DNA from: an uncultured Treponema sp.
GTDB lineage: Bacteria; Spirochaetota; Spirochaetia; Treponematales; Treponemataceae
DNA length: 43,027 nucleotides
Assembly (NCBI GenBank): GCA_937892225.1
Contig: CALAUH010000161.1
Span: 1 to 43,027 of the forward strand
Reading direction: 5' to 3'
The notes under the pieces are model-generated. The model searched no databases. It had not been told where the DNA came from and worked only from the letters and a program-made list of their open reading frames with translations. Numbering within the stretch: position 1 is the first letter of the stretch; each line of letters begins with the position of its first letter. The position numbers and the translations under genes were made by a program. This document shows, in pieces, positions 23,924 to 31,557 of the stretch.

Positions 23924-25398
23924 TAGTTACCTCCTAAAAAGAAACCAAAATAAACATCAGTGCTGCTTACTTCAATGTTTCCAGAAAGCTTTACAGGGAA
24001 AGTAACATTGAGGCGTTTTGGATTTTCGCTGTCAATGTCAACTTCCAGATTTTTCTTTGTGAATTCAGCATCAGAAATAATTGCTTTCTTAGCCAAACTT
24101 TTAGCAAGATTTATAAATGCAGTTCTTACAACTTTTGGCTGTACAGCATTTTTGTTTGTAACTACATCAGCATCTGGAACAAGTGGAACACCAATCATTT
24201 CATCAGCTTCCATAATGAGACGGACGTTGTAAACAACATTCATAAGCTTCATCATGTCTACAACATAACGGCGAGAAGGATATTTACCTTCATTTACCGG
24301 ATGGTAGAAAGTTACAATATCATTAAGGCGTGCGACAGAACCTTCTTTAAGGTTAGTTGACGCACCTTTCTGCATTGCCTGGTTACGAACAGTATAAACT
24401 TCCTGAACTGTATCGGCTCCAGTATGAAGACCACCAAGAAGACCTTTGTAACCCATTGCAGGGTCACTGTCAGCTGTAGTCATAATGTCAGATACAAGAC
24501 CTTTTGCAGCTACAACAAAAGGTAATTCTCTTGAACCAGTAGACTGGATAAGGAAGTTTATGTAATCAGTAGGACGATCATCTGTAATAGCTGTACGTGT
24601 TGCGTAATTGTCAGTACAACCGTGAGCAACAAGACAACCTTTCTTATTGAGAACACCCCAGCGGTCAACACCCCAATTGAAGTATTTATCAAGGTTAGAT
24701 GTATTGCTGTAAGGATAAAGGTCAAGAACGATTGTTTCCCATACAGAACCGATTGCAGCCAATGCAGTGTCTACATCACCGTCAATAGCACCGTTTGCCA
24801 TAGCAACAGAAGCAAATGTAAGACCTGTAATATTGCATTCAAGTTCAATCTTAATGAGATTACCAATAGTACCCTTAAATTTAGCAGTTAAATCAATTTT
24901 TGCATTGTCATCATCGTATTCAGCTTTAACAGGCATTTCAAGAACGCTGTTAATAGCATTTTCGATTGCAACCATAACATCATCAGGAGTATTTCCTTTT
25001 GTTACGGCAAATTCTACTTTAATACCGCCAATATAAATAGCACAACTTCCAGATTCAGTTGCACTTGTTCCGGTAACAGTAAGAGTTCCAGTTGCAGCAA
25101 CAGCACTTAAACCATCAGCAACAGGATAAATTGTTACAGGGAAACTTGCACCGCTTCCAGTCTCCGGAAAGAGCTGACGTGCAGCAAGATGTAACGGAGA
25201 ACCGTAACCATACCTTTCTGCAACAGCAGCGGCACTGCCTTCACATTCATACTTATCAGTAGTAAATGTCTTATCAGCGTTACCTGGACCGATAATGGCA
25301 AGTCGCTGAGGCAGTAATGCAGCAGCACCAGCATTGAAGTTTTTGTATTTAACTTCTACACCAGTAACGCGTGAAATTGACGAAGCACTAACACCCAT
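23923..25398 (-). CDS. Tail sheath protein (Mu gpL-like)
   Basis: A 491-residue contractile sheath subunit. ATG 25398 follows GAGGAGG. The N-terminal part matches the Mu gpL type (VTGVEVKYKNFNAGAAALLPQRLAIIGPG), and the C-terminal domain carries the sheath lattice segments (PSRRYVVDMMKLMNVVYNVR, RLNVTFPVKLSGNIEVSS). Its presence makes the particle a myovirus-type phage. Confidence 0.92.
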   Translation of the reverse strand: MGVSASSISRVTGVEVKYKNFNAGAAALLPQRLAIIGPGNADKTFTTDKYECEGSAAAVAERYGYGSPLHLAARQLFPETGSGASFPVTIYPVADGLSAVAATGTLTVTGTSATESGSCAIYIGGIKVEFAVTKGNTPDDVMVAIENAINSVLEMPVKAEYDDDNAKIDLTAKFKGTIGNLIKIELECNITGLTFASVAMANGAIDGDVDTALAAIGSVWETIVLDLYPYSNTSNLDKYFNWGVDRWGVLNKKGCLVAHGCTDNYATRTAITDDRPTDYINFLIQSTGSRELPFVVAAKGLVSDIMTTADSDPAMGYKGLLGGLHTGADTVQEVYTVRNQAMQKGASTNLKEGSVARLNDIVTFYHPVNEGKYPSRRYVVDMMKLMNVVYNVRLIMEADEMIGVPLVPDADVVTNKNAVQPKVVRTAFINLAKSLAKKAIISDAEFTKKNLEVDIDSENPKRLNVTFPVKLSGNIEVSSTDVYFGFFLGGN

Positions 25399-25399
25399 C

Positions 25400-26047
25400 T
25401 TATTCCTCCTCACACATATCAACGACTACCAAACCGGTATCGTCAGTAATTTTCAAACTTATAGGGTCAATTGTAACCCCGCTTACTTGTGGAGATACTT
25501 CTTTATATTCCACAAGCAGCTTTACACGAACAATACAAACGCGGATAGCCGCGTTTTGTACGTTCGGAAAGCCCGTTTCAAAGCTTGTGACAGTCCTCTT
25601 TGAAACGATTCCACGCAAACCTAAGTAAGCGTAGTTAGCAGCTTCAAGAATGTTGCGAACAATTCGCGCTGTTTTCCAGGCTTTGAGAACAGCCATTCTT
25701 CCGCTTTTACCGCTACCATCAAAAGTTCCAGTAGCATAACAGTCAATTACAATTGTTGCAGTTTTGCTGGTAGTATTTGTTGAGCTACTACCTGCACTTG
25801 TTTCAGCTGCTTGCAGAGAAACATTAACCTTAGGAAAAGTATTATCTTCCTCGGTCTGCAACGACCACGGCTCATCATTTTCAAGATAAACAGACAGATT
25901 GTAATCATCAGCTGTTTCCAGGGCGGCGGCTTGCGCTAACTCATATTGATGAGCGCCTTCCAGCGCCAGAATACCACACACCTGATCGCGGATAATCTCA
26001 ACATTATCCGGCGTACTTAATAACTCATCTACAACGTAACTACTCAT
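25400..26047 (-). CDS. Tail completion / terminator-like protein
   Basis: A 215-residue protein from ATG 26047 (GAAGGTGG upstream, within the end of the preceding gene). Its place between head-connector genes and the sheath is that of the tail terminator (gpU-like or Mu gp37-type). The middle part has Thr/Ser-rich beta strands. Assignment rests on order, not on a motif. Confidence 0.6.
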   Translation of the reverse strand: MSSYVVDELLSTPDNVEIIRDQVCGILALEGAHQYELAQAAALETADDYNLSVYLENDEPWSLQTEEDNTFPKVNVSLQAAETSAGSSSTNTTSKTATIVIDCYATGTFDGSGKSGRMAVLKAWKTARIVRNILEAANYAYLGLRGIVSKRTVTSFETGFPNVQNAAIRVCIVRVKLLVEYKEVSPQVSGVTIDPISLKITDDTGLVVVDMCEEE

Positions 26048-26435
26048 TGTCGCCACCTTCTTCGCCTGAAGAAGTGCCAATATCAAGAGTGACTATCAAT
26101 CGACCAACTCCAAGAGTTCTATCCGGCTCAAAACGGACTACATCAAGAATCCATTCATGCTCAGACATATCCGTGTAAATGACACGCCAGCCGTGTCCAG
26201 GTTTTACATACTGGTTAGCAGACTTACAGTCACTTAGTCTGTACACAACCGTAATTGTGCGGCCAGCAACTGGATTCCCTTCAGTATCAACTAAATAGCC
26301 AATATCTCCCACGAATCCAGACAAGGTAAAACCGTTTCCACAGGGATTAATAAGAGTAAAATTGCAAGCTCCGCCATTTTCAGTGTCTGTCAATGTAATT
26401 GCCAAATCCTGTTCGGCAAGCTGCCTTAAACCCAT
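26040..26435 (-). CDS. Head-tail connector-like protein
   Basis: A 131-residue beta-rich protein. It has a domain with GYLVDTEGNPVAGRTITVVYR and ends with WILDVVRFEPDRTLGVGRLI. Position two genes after the capsid suggests a head completion or joining role (FII-like). It overlaps both neighbours. Confidence 0.6.
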   Translation of the reverse strand: MGLRQLAEQDLAITLTDTENGGACNFTLINPCGNGFTLSGFVGDIGYLVDTEGNPVAGRTITVVYRLSDCKSANQYVKPGHGWRVIYTDMSEHEWILDVVRFEPDRTLGVGRLIVTLDIGTSSGEEGGDNE

Positions 26436-26716
26436 TATTTCTTCCCCTTATTTCCTTTTTCAGAAACTTTTACAGCTTCTTTTTTAGGCTCTTCTTTAGG
26501 CTCATCCTTTGGAGCTTCTGCTTTTTCTTCAGTTTTTTCTTCAGACTTAACAGTAGCAGCAGGTTTTGAACCTTCAACAGGAATAATCTTCCCGTCTTTT
26601 ACAAACTTATCAAAAGCGTCCGATGGACTAAAAACATCCCTGGTAATTTCATCACCAGAATAATAGTTTTTATTTTTGCTTCCAAACGTAACGCCTTCAG
26701 CAACAACATATTTCAT
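26435..26716 (-). CDS. Small protein after the capsid gene (FI-like position)
   Basis: A 93-residue protein. The first half is folded-looking (VTFGSKNKNYYSGDEITRDV), and the second half is a low-complexity Lys/Glu/Ala/Pro tail. Similar charged tails occur in lambda FI-type proteins that help packaging. Its ribosome site AGGAG lies right behind a hairpin. Confidence 0.6.
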   Translation of the reverse strand: MKYVVAEGVTFGSKNKNYYSGDEITRDVFSPSDAFDKFVKDGKIIPVEGSKPAATVKSEEKTEEKAEAPKDEPKEEPKKEAVKVSEKGNKGKK

Positions 26717-26729
26717 ACCAAACTCCTAA

Positions 26730-26760
26730 AACAGCCGGAAAGAAAATCAATCCGGCTGTT
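26730..26760 (-). terminator. Hairpin behind the major capsid gene
   Basis: A perfect 10-bp stem AACAGCCGGA/TCCGGCTGTT with 11-nt loop, followed on the minus strand only by TTAGGAG. Probably an attenuator or RNA stabiliser that lets the capsid be made in excess. Confidence 0.6.
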
Positions 26761-26767
26761 ATTTGAA

Positions 26768-27856
26768 TTAAGACAAAACAGTAAAGCAGGCAAATCTGTC
26801 AATTGAAACAGGAATGCTTACTGGACGTACAGTTGTTTCTGCTGAATAAGTATTGCCTTTCTGATCCTTGTAAACACGATTGTGAATACGAACACCATTT
26901 GCGTATGTAACTTCATCAGGAATTACAGAAGCAAAAGGCTCATCCATGCCAATAGAAGGAACACCACCGTAAACAGTACGGAAGTCAAGATCTTCAACAT
27001 CAGCCATCATGATTACATTGTTATCATCAACGTATTTCTTGACAGTGTTTGAACCAAAGTCTGTGTAACGTCCGTTATAAACAAAGAGTTCAATACGGTA
27101 TGCACCGAGTTCAACATAACCCATATACTTACCACCCTTGTTTACAATACGAGGGCTAAGATTACCAAGTGCAAGACCATCTTTCTTTAATGCAGCCTGA
27201 ACCTTTGTATCCTGGATAAATGCGTTCCATGCTTTAGCACCAAATATTGCAATTGAAGCATCTACAAGGCCGTCATCACGGATTGCATCAGCCATTTCTT
27301 CAAGGTCAGCAAGTGGATCAGCTGAACCGCCATCCCACAGATTAAGAATAGTCTTAATATGTGTTACCTTTGGTTTAAAGTCCAAAGTATAAGCTGCATT
27401 ACCTTTGTCATCAGTAAGAGTAAGAACACCAGTCTGAAGCACCTGAGAAGCCTGAAGTTCAACAGAACGAACAAGCATACCACTCATAAGAGCAAAAGCG
27501 CGTTTAAGAATGTTTACAAGGCGGCCAAACCAAGTTCCAATTTCTGCATATTCATTTTCACCTGGCTGTCTCTTCATAAGGTCAAAAATATTAACCGGAC
27601 GAGTAAGAGAATAAACAGGAGGTTTAATCTGCTTACCAGTGAAAACATCATCTGCTACAACAACAGAACCTGTTCCAATATCACGGAGTACAGGAGCTAC
27701 ACTTTCACCAGAGCGAACAATGTCAATGTCAACATATTCTGCATCTGTATAATCTTCTTCTGTAGTTTTGAAGAAAGAAGACAAGAAACCCATTTTGTCC
27801 ATTTTTGGAGTGGACTGGAAAAGTTTAAGAACTTTCTCTTTAAAAATACTCTGCAT
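26768..27856 (-). CDS. Major capsid protein (lambda gpE family)
   Basis: A 362-residue protein of the phage capsid E family. Signs: the early LPLYSLTRPVNIFDLMKR-like stretch (here PPVYSLTRPVNIFDLMKRQP near residue 80), the segment FGAKAWNAFIQD, and the closing YVDDNNVIMMADV region. It forms the icosahedral shell with the decoration protein encoded upstream. Confidence 0.92.
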   Translation of the reverse strand: MQSIFKEKVLKLFQSTPKMDKMGFLSSFFKTTEEDYTDAEYVDIDIVRSGESVAPVLRDIGTGSVVVADDVFTGKQIKPPVYSLTRPVNIFDLMKRQPGENEYAEIGTWFGRLVNILKRAFALMSGMLVRSVELQASQVLQTGVLTLTDDKGNAAYTLDFKPKVTHIKTILNLWDGGSADPLADLEEMADAIRDDGLVDASIAIFGAKAWNAFIQDTKVQAALKKDGLALGNLSPRIVNKGGKYMGYVELGAYRIELFVYNGRYTDFGSNTVKKYVDDNNVIMMADVEDLDFRTVYGGVPSIGMDEPFASVIPDEVTYANGVRIHNRVYKDQKGNTYSAETTVRPVSIPVSIDRFACFTVLS

Positions 27857-27870
27857 AAAGCATCTCCTAA

Positions 27871-28275
27871 CTACTGATTGTCAGTAGCATTCATTTCGTT
27901 GATTGATACAGGAATGATTCCGGCATTCTTTGCCAAATCTTTCTGTAAAGCAGTTGCAGCAGTTCCGGCAACTTTAATTTTTGAACCATCTACAGGACCA
28001 GCAATGAAAGCACTGATAGGAATATCCTTACCAGAAACACCACCTTCAAGCTTTTCTTTTCCAGTGTAAATAGCACAAATTGGATCAATAAGACCACTTA
28101 CAGCAACGCCAGTGTAAGGAATGAATTTTCCTGAACCCTGTCTGTCACGTGCAAGAAGATCACCCTGAACAACTTCACCGTTAGCAGCAACAGTCACTTT
28201 ACCAGTTTCGTAGAAACCGTCACCCTGTACGATTTCTTTGTCAGAACCGTAGTTCTGGATATTCATGTTAGCCAT
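27871..28275 (-). CDS. Head decoration protein (gpD-like)
   Basis: A 134-residue protein from ATG 28275 with GGGAGG upstream. It is beta-rich (GKVTVAANGEVVQGDLLARD) and lies between the protease/scaffold gene and the capsid gene, as lambda D does. It would stabilise the filled head. Confidence 0.85.
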   Translation of the reverse strand: MANMNIQNYGSDKEIVQGDGFYETGKVTVAANGEVVQGDLLARDRQGSGKFIPYTGVAVSGLIDPICAIYTGKEKLEGGVSGKDIPISAFIAGPVDGSKIKVAGTAATALQKDLAKNAGIIPVSINEMNATDNQ

Positions 28276-28627
28276 TAAGACCTCCCAGTGCTTTATCAAA
28301 AGCAGCCATCATAACTTCATCTTTTCCAGAATCAGTAGTAGAAGCATTTGCTGGAGTATTAATACCGTCAACATTATCTTCTACGCGGGCAGCATTCTGA
28401 GCGCAAGCAACACGTTTTTCAAAATATGTAGCCTGTACATCATCATCTGCAACAGCTGAACCATCGCGGATATATTTTGCAGCTACATCCATACATCCAG
28501 CAGATTCAGCCATCTTCAAATGAGCTGAACAGCGGGAACGTTCTTTAGAAACACCTTCTTCAATACCAGTGTTCAAAACCTGAGCATAAAGAGCTGGCTC
28601 TTTAGCCTTGAGTTCTTCCAAAGTCAT
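28268..28627 (-). CDS. Internal-start scaffold protein
   Basis: ATG 28627, in frame with the protease gene, has AAGGAGGAG seven to eight bases upstream, inside the coding sequence, a far better site than that of the full gene. It would give a 119-residue scaffold alone, as lambda Nu3 within C. Confidence 0.65.
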   Translation of the reverse strand: MTLEELKAKEPALYAQVLNTGIEEGVSKERSRCSAHLKMAESAGCMDVAAKYIRDGSAVADDDVQATYFEKRVACAQNAARVEDNVDGINTPANASTTDSGKDEVMMAAFDKALGGLNG

Positions 28628-29371
28628 AGGAAGCTCCTCCTTGTTATTATTTGCCGCATTTACGGCAGTTTTATTATGAGGAGCCTCAGCCCCCGTAATA
28701 CCAAACATGGCGACACATCGGTCAAAACTTTTAGCCTCAGCCTCGCATTTAATTTCTGACATAGTTTTTTCAATACTCATTTTTACCTGAGCAAAAAGTG
28801 CATTCTTGTCAGTTTCAGTAGCATGAGCATCGCCAGAAGAGATAATCTCATCGGCAAATCCCTGCTCAATAATTTCGGATCCAAACATATAAGTTTCAGA
28901 ATCCATCATTTTTGTAATTTCTGATTCATCCTTACCAGTAATTTTGCAGTAAGTCTTTTTCATAACTGCATCCATCTGGATAAGAAGATTACTTGTTTTA
29001 TCAAGCTTGTTATGGTCCCCAGCAATAGAAGTCCATGCGTTATGAATCATAAATACAGAATTATCTTCAACAAAAATTTTTGATTTTGGATTTTCGCATT
29101 TTGCAGCAAGTGCAATAACAGAAGCTGCACTGGCAGCCATTCCCTGAATATAAGTGTCTACTTCTACATCAGGATTATTACGGATAAATTCGCGAATAAC
29201 ATTAAAAATAGAAATACATTCCCAAACTGAACCGCCAGGACTGTCAATGTTAAAACGTAACTTTTTATCTTCTTCATTAAAATTAGCAAGCTCTTCACGG
29301 ATAAAATCAGCAGTAATGCCCTCATCCCACCAGCTTGAACCAATCTGTGAATTCATCAAAATTGTTTTCAT
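28268..29371 (-). CDS. Head maturation protease (ClpP-type) with C-terminal scaffold
   Basis: A 367-residue protein. Residues 1-200 are a ClpP/SppA-type serine protease, with IDSPGGSVW, Ser81 in GMAASAAS and His110 in MIHNAW. From about residue 249 a separate scaffold part begins (MTLEELKAKEPALYAQVLN). It is arranged as in lambda C/Nu3. It begins 28 nt after a late box and has no strong ribosome site at ATG 29371. Confidence 0.9.
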   Translation of the reverse strand: MKTILMNSQIGSSWWDEGITADFIREELANFNEEDKKLRFNIDSPGGSVWECISIFNVIREFIRNNPDVEVDTYIQGMAASAASVIALAAKCENPKSKIFVEDNSVFMIHNAWTSIAGDHNKLDKTSNLLIQMDAVMKKTYCKITGKDESEITKMMDSETYMFGSEIIEQGFADEIISSGDAHATETDKNALFAQVKMSIEKTMSEIKCEAEAKSFDRCVAMFGITGAEAPHNKTAVNAANNNKEELPMTLEELKAKEPALYAQVLNTGIEEGVSKERSRCSAHLKMAESAGCMDVAAKYIRDGSAVADDDVQATYFEKRVACAQNAARVEDNVDGINTPANASTTDSGKDEVMMAAFDKALGGLNG

Positions 29372-29399
29372 AGTTACAATTTTGCACTCACAAAACTAT

Positions 29400-29412
29400 A
29401 AAAACTATTAAC
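29400..29412 (-). promoter_or_regulatory. Late box, copy 2
   Basis: GTTAATAGTTTTT on the minus strand, ending 28 nt before ATG 29371. It follows the terminator at 29449-29482. Confidence 0.65.
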
Positions 29413-29448
29413 TCTTGTATTTTTTTTAATATTTTTTTTTACATAAAA

Positions 29449-29482
29449 AAAAGGTTACTACTTTCAAAAGTAGTAACCTTTT
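29449..29482 (-). terminator. Intrinsic terminator built on the repeated palindrome
   Basis: The palindrome ACTACTTTTGAAAGTAGT (29457-29474) is extended on both sides to a 16-bp perfect stem and followed on the minus strand by more T. It ends the lysis unit just before late box copy 2. Confidence 0.85.
29457..29474 (-). repeat. Palindrome ACTACTTTTGAAAGTAGT, copy 2
   Basis: Exact 18-base match to the other copies, in the core of the terminator. Confidence 0.8.
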
Positions 29483-29485
29483 AAT

Positions 29486-29668
29486 TTACCTGTCATCTTT
29501 TATAGCCTGGCTAATTTTCTCAGAAGCCTCGATAATTTTTTCACCCATGTGACAAAGCGAATCCGGATGCAACGTATCATTTTTATCTATTCCGGATGCC
29601 AGAATGTCACCATACATTCTCAAATCATTCAAAGCTTCAATTGCTTTCTCTTCATTGTCAATAATCAT
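29486..29668 (-). CDS. Small hypothetical protein
   Basis: A 60-residue, acidic helical protein (MIIDNEEKAIEALNDLRMYG). GGAG precedes ATG. It is the last gene before the terminator. No family recognised. Confidence 0.55.
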   Translation of the reverse strand: MIIDNEEKAIEALNDLRMYGDILASGIDKNDTLHPDSLCHMGEKIIEASEKISQAIKDDR

Positions 29669-29697
29669 GTTTGTATCTCCATGACTACATTGTACAT

Positions 29698-30030
29698 TTA
29701 GAGTGGCTTTTCGTCCACCTTTTCAAAAGCCCGCAAAAAATAGAGATTACATAACGCGTGATCCAAATGACTCATACCGCTTTCACTATCAATTTCCTCT
29801 CCATTTTGCCATGCAGATAAATGTCTAAGTAATGCAGCATAATATCTGTTTTTAGCATCGGGCACCTTTTTCCAGTTATCACGGGAATATTTCTTAGCTC
29901 CAAAAGTAAGAACCTTAACCATGCCTTCAAGATTTTTTAAATTTAAAAGGCTATAATCAGGTTTTCCGCTATCAGCTTTTACTCCCTTTCCGGAGTGTAT
30001 TTCTTCCTGTATTTCGTTTTTATCCATCAC
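29698..30030 (-). CDS. dATP/dGTP diphosphohydrolase N-domain-like protein
   Basis: A 110-residue protein that matches my memory of the phage family annotated as dATP/dGTP diphosphohydrolase, N-terminal. Signs: DSGKPDYSLL, LTFGAKKYSRDNWKKV, YYAALLRHLSAWQNGEE and MSHLDHALCNLYFL. The helical, MazG-like family would hydrolyse deoxynucleoside triphosphates. Its place inside the lysis cassette is odd. Confidence 0.6.
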   Translation of the reverse strand: MMDKNEIQEEIHSGKGVKADSGKPDYSLLNLKNLEGMVKVLTFGAKKYSRDNWKKVPDAKNRYYAALLRHLSAWQNGEEIDSESGMSHLDHALCNLYFLRAFEKVDEKPL

Positions 30031-30035
30031 AATTC

Positions 30036-30443
30036 CTACGCGTTTCTAAATCTTAAATAACCTAAAAGATTGTCAATTGTTCGTATTGAAAGTTTTGCAC
30101 CATCCTGCTTAAAACCGTCCTGTTCAAAAATCAACAGGTCACGTCCAGGCATATTACCAATAACAATTGCAACATGGCCATATTTATTAGTTTTCGTTTC
30201 ACCCCATACAACAATATCACCAGTTACCGGACCTTTTGTAATCTTTTCAAAATATTTTTTTTCCAAAGGCAGTTTGTCATAATTCAAAAATAAATCTTTT
30301 GCACCTTCAACAGCTCCAGTATTACCAATTCCAAGAACATCACGACAATAAGCTCTGAATAAATCTACACACTGGGCACCAAAAGCACCGTCAAAATCGA
30401 CTTTCTTGCCAATATTTTTTGAAACAAATTCATTAATCCTCAT
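30036..30443 (-). CDS. Endolysin with CHAP domain
   Basis: A 135-residue CHAP-type cysteine amidase/peptidase. The catalytic Cys25 is in FGAQCVDLF and His90 in KYGHVAIVIG, the usual pair. There is no signal peptide, so release needs the holin. It overlaps the outer spanin gene. Confidence 0.85.
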   Translation of the reverse strand: MRINEFVSKNIGKKVDFDGAFGAQCVDLFRAYCRDVLGIGNTGAVEGAKDLFLNYDKLPLEKKYFEKITKGPVTGDIVVWGETKTNKYGHVAIVIGNMPGRDLLIFEQDGFKQDGAKLSIRTIDNLLGYLRFRNA

Positions 30444-30729
30444 TGTTTAATCCCTCATATAATTCTTTAGTACGTTCGTAATATTCCTGAATACCATCAT
30501 AACGAAGTTTAAAACGATAAAGCCGTTCAAACTCATCAAGGCTCATATACACCCTGTCAGTTGAATCTTCATATTCAGTTACAAGTTCCGGAAATTCTGG
30601 AAATATTATTCCAGGAACAACGTATTCAACTTCAGTTATTTTTTTTGTTGTTGCGCATCCTGTCAGACATAGCATTATACTTATCACGACCAGAAAGCCC
30701 AGTAACTTCATTTTCTTTTTTTTCAACAT
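30433..30729 (-). CDS. Outer-membrane spanin lipoprotein (Rz1-like)
   Basis: A 98-residue lipoprotein. A basic start and hydrophobic signal (KLLGFLVVISIMLCLTGC) end in the lipobox LTGC. The rest is short, with Pro-rich VPGIIFPEFPEL. It overlaps the Rz-like gene in another frame by ~98 bases, the classic Rz/Rz1 layout, though the reading frame continues past it. Start may be ATG 30729 or the later in-frame ATG. Confidence 0.75.
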   Translation of the reverse strand: MLKKKKMKLLGFLVVISIMLCLTGCATTKKITEVEYVVPGIIFPEFPELVTEYEDSTDRVYMSLDEFERLYRFKLRYDGIQEYYERTKELYEGLNNED

Positions 30730-30916
30730 CACCCATCACCTCAGCCATAATCTTTTCCTGATTCTCTTTCAGTTCAAGCTGATAACGTAAACGTTCAGCT
30801 CTGTCATGCTCATCTTTATGACATTTTTTTTCTTTTCTCCAAGATTTAAATAAAAACACAATAAAAACACCTGAAAGAAAAAGAAGGCTAATTAAAATTA
30901 AAACAAACTTACTCAT
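30632..30916 (-). CDS. Inner-membrane spanin (Rz-like)
   Basis: A 94-residue protein: one N-terminal membrane helix (FVLILISLLFLSGVFIVFLF) then a charged coiled coil. ATG 30916 overlaps the holin's end (ATGAGTAA). With the overlapping lipoprotein it would span the periplasm and fuse membranes at lysis. Confidence 0.7.
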   Translation of the reverse strand: MSKFVLILISLLFLSGVFIVFLFKSWRKEKKCHKDEHDRAERLRYQLELKENQEKIMAEVMGDVEKKENEVTGLSGRDKYNAMSDRMRNNKKNN

Positions 30917-31163
30917 TAGCTGTATCCTTACTTCCAAAACGAATTTCTTTTATCTTGTCAAAAAGAATTGAAAGATAAACCGGACTAAAACAGGCAGCAA
31001 TTGCAAGACCAGAATATACAATGTCAGTTACCTCAATGTGATTACCTGCAATAATGTCTTTTGCAAATTGCCAGGTATTCCATCCGGCAACCCAGATAGC
31101 AGCCAGAATCTGGCTAAAAAGAGAATAATCTTTAGCACCCTTTTCTTTTTTTTCTTCAGCCAT
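30909..31163 (-). CDS. Holin-like membrane protein
   Basis: An 84-residue protein with a charged start, one or two hydrophobic segments (LFSQILAAIWVAGWNTW, IVYSGLAIAACFSPVYLSIL) and a charged tail. Position beside spanins and endolysin supports a holin role. Confidence 0.65.
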   Translation of the reverse strand: MAEEKKEKGAKDYSLFSQILAAIWVAGWNTWQFAKDIIAGNHIEVTDIVYSGLAIAACFSPVYLSILFDKIKEIRFGSKDTANE

Positions 31164-31172
31164 ACAAACTCC

Positions 31173-31541
31173 TTATTTATTCATAAAAAATGCCCATATT
31201 GCAGTAAAAATAGCAGTTACAAGAGCACCAAGAGCAACAGAACCAATCATTTTCCAAACCGCAATAGCGTTTTTACCACTCTTATTTTCAAGTGCAGTAA
31301 TTCTTTCTTCGAGCTTTGAGTCTTTATCGTCAGATTTTTTTTTAATTTCGGTAACAAGATCTTTTACTGTTTTAATTTCCTCAGGAATTTTTTCAAGTTT
31401 TTTGAGAGCTTCATCATGTTCTGCTACCTTATCTGCTAATTGTTTCATATTAATCTTTATTTCCTGAGTGTTTACGGCAGATTCTTTCTGCATTTCAAAC
31501 ATCTGAAGCATCAATTCCTTGTTTGTCATACCTTCAGCCAT
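31173..31541 (-). CDS. XhlA-like coiled-coil membrane protein
   Basis: A 122-residue protein: long coiled coil (residues ~20-85) then one C-terminal membrane helix (WKMIGSVALGALVTAIFTAI). This is the layout of XhlA-type lysis proteins that work with a holin. AGGAGG precedes two adjacent ATG codons; the second has better spacing. Confidence 0.65.
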   Translation of the reverse strand: MAEGMTNKELMLQMFEMQKESAVNTQEIKINMKQLADKVAEHDEALKKLEKIPEEIKTVKDLVTEIKKKSDDKDSKLEERITALENKSGKNAIAVWKMIGSVALGALVTAIFTAIWAFFMNK

Positions 31542-31557
31542 CATTTACCTCCTTACA

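Noticed and set aside
29698..30030. Evidence for Z-genome (2-aminoadenine) DNA from the dATP/dGTP diphosphohydrolase-like gene
   Set aside because: No PurZ-like gene is present in the window, and the family is widespread in phages without this modification.
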